From the NCBI GenBank assembly GCA_045638125.1, contig JAZUAS010000047.1, forward strand, positions 1 to 8,653: a DNA stretch of 8,653 nt. The letters are read 5' to 3'. The translations under genes and the position numbers were made by a program. Shown piece after piece: positions 1-6,404 of the stretch. The notes beneath the pieces are model-generated. The model made no database searches and was not told the DNA's origin. It saw only the letters and a list, made by a program, of their open reading frames with translations. The first letter of the stretch is position 1, and each line of letters begins with the position of its first letter. The DNA comes from SVTX01 sp045638125 (GTDB lineage: Bacteria; Bacillota; Clostridia; Oscillospirales; CAG-272).

Positions 1-3
1 ATA

Positions 4-181
4 CTTAAGGGGAGAGGATGTCGCAGGGCGAGAAAATGCGGCATGTTCGCTTTTTCTCGCACAAGACCCCTTTCCCCTTGAGCGGCGTTTCTTTTGTAAC
101 TTTTCTTTCGCTGTTGAAAGAAAAGTTAGTAAAAACACATTCTTTTGGTTCATTTTCTGCCGACGCGGGCAAGAAATGAAC
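4..181 (+). repeat. Multi-hairpin intergenic repeat, left copy
   Basis: The element reads on the plus strand as three consecutive hairpin units. Unit A has an outer stem 4-17 with 69-82 (14 continuous pairs, two of them G-U) enclosing an inner stem 28-36 with 52-60 and a 15-base loop TGCGGCATGTTCGCT (37-51). Unit B is a perfect 13-bp stem, 97-109 with 116-128. Unit C pairs 148-161 with 168-181 around the loop gacgcg, with one U-G wobble and one C-A mismatch. The linkers contain GCGGCGTTTCTTTTG before B and TTCTTTTG before C. The same architecture recurs inverted at 8482-8653. It carries no credible ORF. It lies 3' of the minus-strand gene ending at 269. The family and function are not recognised; it resembles dispersed palindromic intergenic repeats of Clostridia. 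Confidence 0.8.
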
Positions 182-208
182 ACATAAACTTTAAAATTTG
201 ACAACAAT

Positions 209-254
209 AAAAAGTATAGGGAGAAACCTAAAAAGATTTCTCCCTATACTTTTT
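209..254. terminator. Bidirectional intrinsic terminator
   Basis: A perfect 18-bp stem pairs 209-226 (AAAAAGTATAGGGAGAAA) with 237-254 around a 10-base loop. Read on the minus strand, a GC-containing stem ends in a run of Us just after the stop codon of the CD1247-type gene. Read on the plus strand it also ends in TTTTT. It should therefore stop transcripts from both the gene to its right and the repeat to its left. Confidence 0.9.
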
Positions 255-268
255 AATTAACAAATCAA

Positions 269-739
269 TTATTCCTCGGTGGAAGCAATATCGTCGTCGT
301 CAACGATGCAACCAAGCTCGCTGCCGCATGCAGGGCAGATAAGATCCTCTGCGTTTACAGAGTCGTCGAAGCAAACGGTCTCGCCGCAAGAGGGGCATAC
401 GATCTCGAAGTAATCCTCGTCGTCGCAGCAGCAATCGCAATCGCAGTCGTCGCAATCACAGTCGCAATTATCGCAATCGCAGCACTCGTCATCCCACTCG
501 TCGTATTCATCCTCGTCTTCGAGAAGAATCTCTTCAACGTCGCCGAGATCCTCGTCGAGCTCCTCGCAGTAGTCGATAAGATCCTCAACGTCGGAACCAA
601 GCGCGTCGATCTCCTCAGCCATATCCTGGCAGAGGTCGAGAAGAGCCTTAATAACCTTTGCTTCAGCGCTGTCCTTCTTGTCAAGCTCAAGGCCCTCGCA
701 AAGGCCCTTTATGTATGCGGTTTTTTCAAGAATAGTCAT
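269..739 (-). CDS. CD1247-type acidic zinc-ribbon protein with Cys/Asp cluster
   Basis: This encodes a 156-residue protein. The N-terminus (TILEKTAYIKGL, then an acidic helical stretch with EELDEDLGDVEE) matches the CD1247 N-terminal domain family of Clostridia, whose function is unknown. The C-terminus has two CxxC knuckles, CPSC at about 115-118 and CPAC at about 135-138, expected to form one zinc ribbon. Between them and the helical part lies an unusual stretch, residues 86-105, with eleven cysteines alternating mostly with aspartates. The whole protein is strongly acidic, and no signal peptide or membrane segment is visible. The ATG at 737-739 was chosen because GGAGG (748-752 on the plus strand) lies 8 bases upstream; an in-frame TTG at 752-754 would overlap that site. 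The gene stands alone behind the efp terminator and ends at a strong terminator. No clear promoter of its own is seen, so read-through from efp is possible. Confidence 0.85.
   Translation of the reverse strand: MTILEKTAYIKGLCEGLELDKKDSAEAKVIKALLDLCQDMAEEIDALGSDVEDLIDYCEELDEDLGDVEEILLEDEDEYDEWDDECCDCDNCDCDCDDCDCDCCCDDEDYFEIVCPSCGETVCFDDSVNAEDLICPACGSELGCIVDDDDIASTEE
425..484 (-). repeat. Hexamer-like repeat coding the Cys/Asp cluster
   Basis: The plus strand repeats TCGCAA/TCGCAG-like hexamers with small variations, each coding Asp-Cys on the minus strand. It resembles an expanded short tandem repeat inside the CD1247-type gene, in frame because the unit is six bases. Its length may vary between strains. 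Confidence 0.6.
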
Positions 740-747
740 TGTAATAT

Positions 748-752
748 CCTCC
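748..752 (-). promoter_or_regulatory. RBS fixing the CD1247-type gene start
   Basis: GGAGG on the minus strand lies 8 bases before the ATG at 737-739. It excludes the in-frame TTG at 752-754, which overlaps it, as the main start. Confidence 0.85.
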
Positions 753-779
753 AAAATTTAGATTTTTTAAAATATACAC

Positions 780-823
780 AAAACGGGAGCTTAAGCACAT
801 TTTGTACGAAAGCCTCCCGTTTT
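780..823 (-). terminator. Terminator of efp
   Basis: On the minus strand a 10-bp stem pairs AAAACGGGAG (814-823) with CTCCCGTTTT (780-789). Further pairing is possible inside the long loop. It lies 11 bases after the efp stop codon and ends in UUUU, so it is an intrinsic terminator with a short U-tract. Confidence 0.8.
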
Positions 824-834
824 ATTGTCAGAAA

Positions 835-1392
835 TTAAGCACGGGACAGATATTCACCCGTACGAGTGTCGATCTTAAGAACGTCGCCAACGTTGATGAA
901 GAGCGGAACCTTGATAACTGCGCCTGTCTCAAGAGTTGCGGGCTTCAATGTGTTGGTTGCGGTGTTACCTGCGAAACCGGGATCGGTCTCGGTAACCTCA
1001 AGCTCAACGAATGTAGGAGCTTCAACTCCGAATACGTTGCCCTTGTAGGAAATGATCTTGCACATCATTTCTTCCTTAACGAACTTGAAAGCATCGCCAA
1101 GCTTGTCTCTGTTAAGAGGAAGCATGTCGAAGGACTCCATGTCCATGAAGTAATAAAGATCACCATCGTTATAGGAATACTGCATATCTTTTCTTTCGAT
1201 ATAAGCATTCTCATACTTGTCCGTGGGGCTGAAAGTTTTTTCGATAACTGCTCCGGAAATTACGTTCTTGAGCTTTGTACGAACGAAAGCTGCGCCCTTG
1301 CCGGGTTTAACGTGCTGGAATTCGATAACCTGATAAACGTTACCTTCCATTTCGAAAGTAATACCGTTTTTAAAATCGCCGGCTACTACCAT
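835..1392 (-). CDS. efp: Elongation factor P
   Basis: EF-P binds between the P and E sites of the ribosome and rescues ribosomes stalled at consecutive prolines. The protein is 185 residues, the standard length, and begins MVVAGDFKNG. The KOW-like N-terminal domain carries the exposed loop KPGKGAAFVRTKLKN with Lys32. That lysine is the residue modified in EF-Ps of the Bacillus subtilis type; no modification enzyme is visible here. Two OB-fold domains follow, with the conserved GDxLKIDTRTGEYLSRA ending. The ATG at 1390-1392 was chosen over an upstream extension (to 1416) because GGAGG (1402-1406) lies 9 bases before it and the family starts here. The gene has its own promoter (1449-1477) and terminator (780-823), so it is probably monocistronic. 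Confidence 0.97.
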   Translation of the reverse strand: MVVAGDFKNGITFEMEGNVYQVIEFQHVKPGKGAAFVRTKLKNVISGAVIEKTFSPTDKYENAYIERKDMQYSYNDGDLYYFMDMESFDMLPLNRDKLGDAFKFVKEEMMCKIISYKGNVFGVEAPTFVELEVTETDPGFAGNTATNTLKPATLETGAVIKVPLFINVGDVLKIDTRTGEYLSRA

Positions 1393-1401
1393 ATTGATGT
1401 A

Positions 1402-1406
1402 CCTCC
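1402..1406 (-). promoter_or_regulatory. RBS fixing the efp start
   Basis: GGAGG on the minus strand lies 9 bases before the ATG at 1390-1392. It falls inside the longer in-frame reading that would start at 1416, which argues against that extension. Confidence 0.85.
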
Positions 1407-1448
1407 AAATAAGCACTGATTTTTTATAATGTGCATAATTTACATTTC

Positions 1449-1477
1449 ATTATATAACATAATCTCGTTTTTTGCAA
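1449..1477 (-). promoter_or_regulatory. efp promoter
   Basis: On the minus strand TTGCAA (1472-1477) and TATAAT (1449-1454) are separated by 17 bases, a good sigma-A promoter. The predicted start is near 1442, giving a leader of about 50 bases before the efp ATG. Confidence 0.8.
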
Positions 1478-1535
1478 GAGGGAGCAGAAGGATTTTTGTA
1501 AATTTTCTGTTACGATAACCGTTATTTGCTCCTAT

Positions 1536-2087
1536 TTATCGAAATTTGTAGCTTTCCAATACGCCACCGTCAAAATCCTTGATCTCAATTCTGCCGTTTT
1601 CGTAGGTTGCGTAGGTTTTTGGGTTTCCGCCCTTGGGGAGGCTGACCGAGCCGGGATTTACGCAGGGAATACCGCCGACCTCGGTTTTGCCGAGCAGATG
1701 GGTGTGTCCGTAGAGAAATACCGTTTTGCCCGAAATTGGGGGTAGATTGTCGGGGGAATATTTGTGTCCGTGAGACATAAAGAGCGTAAGATCTGCTTCG
1801 CTGTCATAGACGAAAGCGGTGTCGGAGAGTATGGGGAATGAAAGCACCATCTGGTCGACCTCTGTGTCGCAGTTTCCTCTGACGCAAAGGAGCTTGTCCG
1901 AGACGTTGTTAAGCATTTCGATGACCGTCTTGGGTGCATAGCCCTCGGGCAGATCGTTGCGAGGTCCGTGGTAAAGAATATCGCCAAGTATCAGTAGCTT
2001 GTCCGCCTTCTCTTTTTCAAAAGCATTAAGAAGGGCTTGGCAACAGTTAGCGTCACCGTGAATATCGGATGCAATAAGCAGTTTCAT
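1536..2087 (-). CDS. YfcE-type metallophosphoesterase
   Basis: This is a 183-residue calcineurin-like phosphoesterase of the YfcE/MJ0936 group, which hydrolyses phosphodiesters with a two-metal centre; the natural substrate is not established. The metal ligands are all present in order: D8 and H10 in SDIHGD, D36 in LGDILYHG, N72 in RGNCD, the histidines of SHGHKY (about 106-108), and H128/H130 in YGHTH. The conserved VNPGSVSLPKG follows at about 143-153. No signal peptide is seen, so it is cytoplasmic. Its ATG overlaps the proA stop as ATGA, which implies translational coupling; a GGAGAGGG stretch lies upstream inside proA. There is no convincing terminator between it and efp. The link to proline synthesis is positional only. 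Confidence 0.92.
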   Translation of the reverse strand: MKLLIASDIHGDANCCQALLNAFEKEKADKLLILGDILYHGPRNDLPEGYAPKTVIEMLNNVSDKLLCVRGNCDTEVDQMVLSFPILSDTAFVYDSEADLTLFMSHGHKYSPDNLPPISGKTVFLYGHTHLLGKTEVGGIPCVNPGSVSLPKGGNPKTYATYENGRIEIKDFDGGVLESYKFR

Positions 2088-3337
2088 CGTATCTGTCCCT
2101 CTCCTTTTATAAGATATTTCTGAGTTGTCAGCGCGGCAAGACCCATCGGGCCTCTTGCGTGGAGCTTTTGGGTGGAAATTCCGATTTCTGCGCCAAAGCC
2201 AAACTCTCCGCCGTCGGTAAAACGGGTGGAAGCGTTAACGTAAACTGCCGCCGCATCAACGTATTTCTGAAAATGCTCGGCACGGCTTACGTCATTGGTG
2301 ATTATAGCCTCGCTGTGTCCGGTGTTGTACTTGTTGATGTGAGCTATTGCTTCATCGATCGAACTGACCACCTTGATGGCAAGGATGAAATCGTCATATT
2401 CCGTGTCGAAATCCTCGTCGGTGGCAGGGGAGCAGGGAATTATCGCCTGCGTTTCGGTGCAACCGCGAATTTCAAGATTGTATTTTTCGCCAACTGCCGC
2501 GACGAATTTAAGCAAAAATTCAGATGCGACCGAACGGTGAACGAGCATGGTTTCAATAGCGTTGCAGACCGCGGGGCGCGAGCATTTTGCGTTGATGGCA
2601 ACCTTTATTGCCATATCAAGGTCTGCGCTCTCGTCAACGTAGAGGTGACAGTTGCCGGCACCGGTTTCAATAACGGGAACTTTTGCGTTGTTTACCACCG
2701 CTTGTATCAGCTTTTTGCCGCCTCGGGGAATGAGAACGTCAACAAGACCGCGCGCCGACATAAGGGCATCTGCGCTTTCGTGGTCCTCTCCGGGCTCGAT
2801 AAATCCGAGGACGTCGGGGTCGATGCCACAAGTGGCGATGGCGTTTTTCATAATGGATACAAGGCAGAGATTCGTGTTTACCGCCTCGCGTCCGCCGCGA
2901 AGAACGACGGCGTTACCTGTTTTGAGGCAGAGCGCCGCCGCGTCAACGGTGACGTTGGGGCGAGCCTCGTAGATGATGGCAACAACACCGAGAGGCACTC
3001 TCACCGAGGAAATTTCAAGACCACCCGGAGTGGTGAACACCTCACCTGAGCCAATGGGGTCTCTAAGTTTCGCAAGCTGAAGCAGAGCATCGGCGATGCC
3101 TTGTATTCTGCGCTCGTCTAGCATAAGTCGGTCGAGCATGTGCGCATGGACACCGTTTGCTGCGGCACCGTCAAGGTCGCGCTTGTTGGCGGATATGATC
3201 GCATCTCTGTTTTCTATCAGTGCGCCCGATATTTTGATAAGTATTTCGTTTTTCTTTGAACTGTTTTGCGCGGCAAAAAGACGCGAAGCCTCTTTTGCAC
3301 GGCGGCAAATGTCAAAAACCGTTTCTCTTGTGTTCAT
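2084..3337 (-). CDS. proA: Glutamate-5-semialdehyde dehydrogenase
   Basis: ProA (gamma-glutamyl phosphate reductase) converts gamma-glutamyl phosphate to glutamate-5-semialdehyde with NADPH, the second step of proline synthesis from glutamate. The protein has 417 residues, typical of the family. It shows the aldehyde-dehydrogenase fold motifs VPLGVVAIIYEARPNVT (about 114-130) and GNAVVLRGG (about 141-149). The catalytic cysteine is C258 within RPAVCNAIETMLV. The C-terminal RFTDGGEFGFGAEIGIST and RGPMGL segments are intact. The start is supported by AGAGG six bases before the ATG. proB (glutamate 5-kinase), which is often adjacent, is absent from the window. The gene is read from the strong promoter at 3396-3424 and overlaps the downstream phosphoesterase gene by four bases. 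Confidence 0.97.
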   Translation of the reverse strand: MNTRETVFDICRRAKEASRLFAAQNSSKKNEILIKISGALIENRDAIISANKRDLDGAAANGVHAHMLDRLMLDERRIQGIADALLQLAKLRDPIGSGEVFTTPGGLEISSVRVPLGVVAIIYEARPNVTVDAAALCLKTGNAVVLRGGREAVNTNLCLVSIMKNAIATCGIDPDVLGFIEPGEDHESADALMSARGLVDVLIPRGGKKLIQAVVNNAKVPVIETGAGNCHLYVDESADLDMAIKVAINAKCSRPAVCNAIETMLVHRSVASEFLLKFVAAVGEKYNLEIRGCTETQAIIPCSPATDEDFDTEYDDFILAIKVVSSIDEAIAHINKYNTGHSEAIITNDVSRAEHFQKYVDAAAVYVNASTRFTDGGEFGFGAEIGISTQKLHARGPMGLAALTTQKYLIKGEGQIR

Positions 3338-3384
3338 AATAATCCTCTTTGGTGTGCGGTGGTCGCTTTTTTTGTAACTACCGA

Positions 3385-3424
3385 ATTATAGGGCGATTAT
3401 AGCACGAAAAAATCTCAGTTTCAA
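3385..3424 (-). promoter_or_regulatory. proA promoter with second -10 box
   Basis: On the minus strand TTGAAA (3419-3424) and TATAAT (3396-3401) are 17 bases apart, a near-consensus sigma-A promoter. A second TATAAT (3385-3390) follows 11 bases downstream but lacks a good -35 at proper spacing. Confidence 0.8.
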
Positions 3425-3435
3425 TATTTTTTCGT
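3404..3435. repeat. Inverted repeat around the proA -35 box
   Basis: Perfect 10-bp arms ACGAAAAAAT (3404-3413) and ATTTTTTCGT (3426-3435) flank a 12-base centre holding the -35 hexamer. It could be an operator. It could also be a weak terminator of the upstream DHHW gene, whose stop is at 3458, because the minus-strand hairpin ends in a T-rich arm. Confidence 0.5.
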
Positions 3436-3457
3436 AATTTGCCCGGTTTCGGTTTCT

Positions 3458-4732
3458 TTATTTAATGATTGCGTTAAGCTCGTTAAGACGAGCAGAGGTG
3501 GACGTGACGTTAACAACGTTGAGGAAAAGCACGTCGTCAATTTTGTTTTGGGTAACGAAATTTGCAAGATTTCCCGACCAATGGCGGTAGTCGATAACGT
3601 AAACGTATTCGTAGGAATCGACGAGGAAAGGAACGAATGCGTTTCCGTAAGATTCCTTTACTACCACGATAGACGAGCCGTCGTTGATGTTGGGATTGTG
3701 TATCTCGATAAGAGGATGGTCTCCGCCGATAAATGTCAGATACTTGTTGCCTGCGCTGTATTTGTCGGCTTTTGTATAGACGATAGCCAGCTCGTTTATC
3801 TTGTTGCCGTTACTGTCGTAGACGGTTTCCTCATTAACCCCCTTGGGAACAAAAGCTTCAACGTAATCGGGATTGCCTTTCATTGCCGAGGGTTGTCCCG
3901 CCTCGGAATAGAGAGTGCCGAGGAAGCCGTCAAACTGTAATCTCTGATACTCGTCGAGAGCTGTGGGGGTTATGCCCTTTGCGTGGCAGAATGCCTCGTA
4001 GGCGTAATATGCTCCGCGTGCCGTCCAGTGATGGTCGGTGCGGTAGTAGAGATATTCTTCGTTGTGAGCGGCAAGATTGGGGAGTGTGTCAACGGTTTTG
4101 ACGCTTCCGTTCAAAGAATTGTAAATGTAATTGATAGCGGCATCGCAATCCGAAGCGCCGTATCTGTCGGCGGTTTCGCGAGAGAGCGCGATTTGATAGT
4201 GGAGCGGCACTACCATGTCGTAAACGGTAGCTTTCCCCTGGACCTGTGCCGCAAATTTGTTGATAAGAGATATATAGCTGTCGGTGTTCTGCTGATTGAA
4301 TGCGTAGAGCTGATATGCAGTGCCGCCGTTGACGTACAAGCCCTGCACCTTTTCTCCGCCGCCGTTGTCTGTGGGGTTGAATTCGATGTTGCCGCCTACG
4401 GGACGGGTAGGAATATCGTCAGCGTTGCCGCCCGAGATCACTTGCTCGTCGCGGATACCGTATATTTCTTCAAGTGCCTTGTTTGCGCTTATCATACCCT
4501 CGCGCAGAGGATAGGTGTCGGCAAACCATAGGCTGACCTGACTTGTCCACTCGCCCGAAAGAAAGCTTTCTACGGTAAAGGCGGGGAACTTTGTAAGCTC
4601 ACGCTTTTCGGTGTCGCTTACTGTGGGACGGAGAAAGAATGCAAGTCCTATGATAAAGAACAACGCCATCGCACAGATAAATGCGATTATTTTGAGCGAG
4701 TCGGTCTTTTTTGTAAAGTTTTCGTTATTCAT
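3458..4732 (-). CDS. DHHW-family AlgX/AlgJ-like membrane-anchored protein
   Basis: This 424-residue protein has an N-terminal membrane anchor at about 14-34 and an extracytoplasmic domain. The signature TDHHW (232-236) in YYRTDHHWTARGAYYAYEAF defines the DHHW family, related to the AlgJ/AlgX SGNH-like acetyltransferases. KESYGNAFVPFL (about 359-370) supplies a likely catalytic serine, S361, with D233 and H235 completing a probable triad; that assignment is inferred from AlgJ/AlgX. It should act outside the membrane, moving acyl groups delivered by the MBOAT protein onto a surface polysaccharide. The start has GGAGG (4739-4743) six bases upstream, in the 13-base gap after the MBOAT stop, so the two genes form one operon. 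The polysaccharide acceptor cannot be told from this window. Confidence 0.9.
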   Translation of the reverse strand: MNNENFTKKTDSLKIIAFICAMALFFIIGLAFFLRPTVSDTEKRELTKFPAFTVESFLSGEWTSQVSLWFADTYPLREGMISANKALEEIYGIRDEQVISGGNADDIPTRPVGGNIEFNPTDNGGGEKVQGLYVNGGTAYQLYAFNQQNTDSYISLINKFAAQVQGKATVYDMVVPLHYQIALSRETADRYGASDCDAAINYIYNSLNGSVKTVDTLPNLAAHNEEYLYYRTDHHWTARGAYYAYEAFCHAKGITPTALDEYQRLQFDGFLGTLYSEAGQPSAMKGNPDYVEAFVPKGVNEETVYDSNGNKINELAIVYTKADKYSAGNKYLTFIGGDHPLIEIHNPNINDGSSIVVVKESYGNAFVPFLVDSYEYVYVIDYRHWSGNLANFVTQNKIDDVLFLNVVNVTSTSARLNELNAIIK

Positions 4733-4745
4733 CTAAGACCTCCGA

Positions 4746-6197
4746 TCAGAATTGGAAATAAAGGAAGGGGTTGTAGCTGTCGCCAGCCAGAGCAAACGAG
4801 GAAAGAATAAGAAGGATTACGGGAATGGCAATTCCTGCCGCAGCCTTTGCCTTTTTCGTTATGCTCGTCTTGTCCAGAATCGACGAGATTGCGGGAATGA
4901 TAGGTGTGCAGGCAAGGACGCTTATGGCGATAAAGAAGACGTTGTTTTTGAGGGTCATAACGGTCTGAACGTCGGCAAAGCCGTTATTGAACCAATCAAC
5001 TACGTCGAACATTCCAATGAATGCCTTACCGAATGCCGCGAGATCGGTAAACTTAAAGAGCATAAAGCTGACGAAAATGATTATTTGTGTCAGAAGTATG
5101 CGCGGGATCTTCCACCATATCTTTGGGTCTTTTTTGGGCTTGATAAGATATTTTTCGAGTATAAGGAAGACGAAGAAGAAAAGTCCCCAGAGTATAAAAT
5201 TCCAGTTAGCACCGTGCCAAAATCCTGTCAGTGCCCAGACGACAAGCATATTGATGATGTGACGGGGAACAGAAACTCGGTTGCCGCCAAGGGGTATGTA
5301 GACGTAATCACGGAAGAAACTGGAGAGGGAGATGTGCCAGCGTCGCCAGAAATCGGTGATCGAATCGGCGACGTAAGGATAGTTGAAGTTTTCCTTGTAG
5401 TGGAAGCCAACCATAAGTCCCATACCTATTGCCATATCGGAGTATGCGGAGAAGTCGAGATAGATCTGGAGCATAAAGGCGAAGCAGCCCAAAATGATCG
5501 CGCCGCTTGAAAGTCCCGAAACCTCGCTTGACGACAGAGGGAGTCCTGCGGAATTATTAAAGATGCCGTCCGAGATCGCGCCGCAACCGTTAGCGAGGAT
5601 CGCCTTTTTGGCAAGACCCACGGTAAAGCGGGTGATTCCGCGACTCACCTCCTCGCGTTTGATGATACGGTGCTCAATGTCATAGTTTACGTCGGCATAT
5701 CGGACGATAGGGCCTGCGATACACTGGTGAAAGAGCGATGCGTAGAGAAGAAGCACCCAGTATTTACTCTGCGCCCCGACCTCGCCGCGTCTTACGTCGA
5801 TGACGTAGGAGATAAGCTGGAAGGTGTAAAACGATATACCTATAGGCAGAGCGATAGAGGGAACAGTGCCGCTGATGGGAAGTATAGCGAATGCCGTGGA
5901 CATAAAGAAGCCTGTGTACTTGAAAACTATAAGTATCGCCAGGCATATTCCCGCAGTGACCCACAAAAGCGGAGTTTTTTCACGCTCCTGTGCTTTGGAT
6001 ATAGCAATAGCGCCCGCCCAGCAGACGAATGTCATAAGGCAGAGCAGAAGCACGAGAGGTGGTCCTCCCCAAGCGTAGAAGATAAGGGAGGATACTAACA
6101 GTATTATATTACGCGATCTTATTGACTTGGCGCAAAAATACACGCCGTAGCAGACCGCGAGAAAGAAGAATACAAAGAAAAGACTTGAAAATACCAT
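4746..6197 (-). CDS. MBOAT-family O-acyltransferase (AlgI/PatA/DltB-like)
   Basis: This is a 483-residue polytopic membrane protein with about ten or more hydrophobic segments. The MBOAT core is clear: LPIGISFYTFQLISYVIDV (about 117-135), FHQCIAGPIVRY (about 156-167), FWRRWHISLSSFFRDYVYIPLGG (about 283-305, His288) and TGFWHGANWNFILWG (about 324-338, the putative catalytic His328). Family members carry acyl groups, usually acetyl, across the membrane for attachment to alginate, peptidoglycan, teichoic acid or other polymers. The immediately downstream DHHW gene fits the AlgI-AlgX/J arrangement and argues for exopolysaccharide or wall-glycan O-acetylation rather than D-alanylation, because no dlt genes are present. 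The start has AAGGA upstream. Expression is from the promoter at 6235-6263, which is overlapped by a palindrome. Confidence 0.93.
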   Translation of the reverse strand: MVFSSLFFVFFFLAVCYGVYFCAKSIRSRNIILLVSSLIFYAWGGPPLVLLLCLMTFVCWAGAIAISKAQEREKTPLLWVTAGICLAILIVFKYTGFFMSTAFAILPISGTVPSIALPIGISFYTFQLISYVIDVRRGEVGAQSKYWVLLLYASLFHQCIAGPIVRYADVNYDIEHRIIKREEVSRGITRFTVGLAKKAILANGCGAISDGIFNNSAGLPLSSSEVSGLSSGAIILGCFAFMLQIYLDFSAYSDMAIGMGLMVGFHYKENFNYPYVADSITDFWRRWHISLSSFFRDYVYIPLGGNRVSVPRHIINMLVVWALTGFWHGANWNFILWGLFFFVFLILEKYLIKPKKDPKIWWKIPRILLTQIIIFVSFMLFKFTDLAAFGKAFIGMFDVVDWFNNGFADVQTVMTLKNNVFFIAISVLACTPIIPAISSILDKTSITKKAKAAAGIAIPVILLILSSFALAGDSYNPFLYFQF

Positions 6198-6216
6198 TTT
6201 TACGTCCTTGTTACAA

Positions 6217-6237
6217 AATTTGTTTTATAAACAAATT
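6217..6237. promoter_or_regulatory. Operator-like palindrome at the MBOAT promoter
   Basis: Perfect 9-bp arms AATTTGTTT (6217-6225) and AAACAAATT (6229-6237) lie around TAT. The palindrome covers the expected transcription start and part of the -10 box (6235-6240), where a repressor would block initiation. No regulator gene is in the window. An AT-rich hairpin by chance is the alternative. Confidence 0.5.
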
Positions 6238-6263
6238 ATAACATTTATAATAGATTTTAGCAA
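6235..6263 (-). promoter_or_regulatory. Promoter of the MBOAT-DHHW operon
   Basis: On the minus strand TTGCTA (6258-6263) and TATAAT (6235-6240) are 17 bases apart, with an extended -10 TG just before (TGTTATAAT). The predicted start is near 6229, about 30 bases before the MBOAT ATG. Confidence 0.85.
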
Positions 6264-6313
6264 GAGCATAAAACAAAAAATTGATGAAAATTTTTATATT
6301 TCCGCCTCGCCGC

Positions 6314-6341
6314 TTGACAAAATTCAAAATAGTGGTATAAT
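6314..6341 (+). promoter_or_regulatory. Upstream promoter of the folT-folC unit (P1)
   Basis: A perfect TTGACA (6314-6319) and a perfect TATAAT (6336-6341) are separated by 16 bases. Transcription would start near 6348, exactly where the first leader hairpin begins, and run about 300 bases before folT. It is divergent from the MBOAT promoter. Confidence 0.85.
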
Positions 6342-6347
6342 AAAACC

Positions 6348-6399
6348 AAACCTATGTGACAACAATGCCTCACGGCGTTGTCACGGCATAAGTAGGTTT
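6348..6399 (+). repeat. Palindromic leader structure H1
   Basis: Outer arms AAACCTA (6348-6354) and TAGGTTT (6393-6399) enclose GTGACAAC (6356-6363) with GTTGTCAC (6377-6384). Inside those is GCC/GGC around tcac. The 3' arm continues into TTTTATT, so as RNA it looks like a hairpin with a short U-tract. It could be an attenuator, the end of a very short transcript, or a mobile palindromic repeat. Confidence 0.55.
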
Positions 6400-6404
6400 T
6401 ATTG

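Noticed and set aside
740..754. TTG start five codons upstream in the CD1247-type gene
   Set aside because: It overlaps the GGAGG site that serves the downstream ATG, and family members begin at that ATG.
802..1419. 205-residue open frame antisense to efp
   Set aside because: It lies fully over a clear efp gene, has no ribosome binding site and no recognisable domain; it is a shadow frame.
1513..1541. CGATAA/TTATCG inverted repeat as terminator of the phosphoesterase gene
   Set aside because: The stem is only six AT-rich pairs with a long loop, it overlaps the stop codon and has no U-tract.
2159..3049. 296-residue open frame antisense to proA
   Set aside because: It mirrors a strongly conserved enzyme gene and has no family match or credible start.
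3983..4531. Open frame antisense to the DHHW gene
   Set aside because: It overlaps a gene with a membrane anchor and an intact DHHW motif; no independent evidence of coding.
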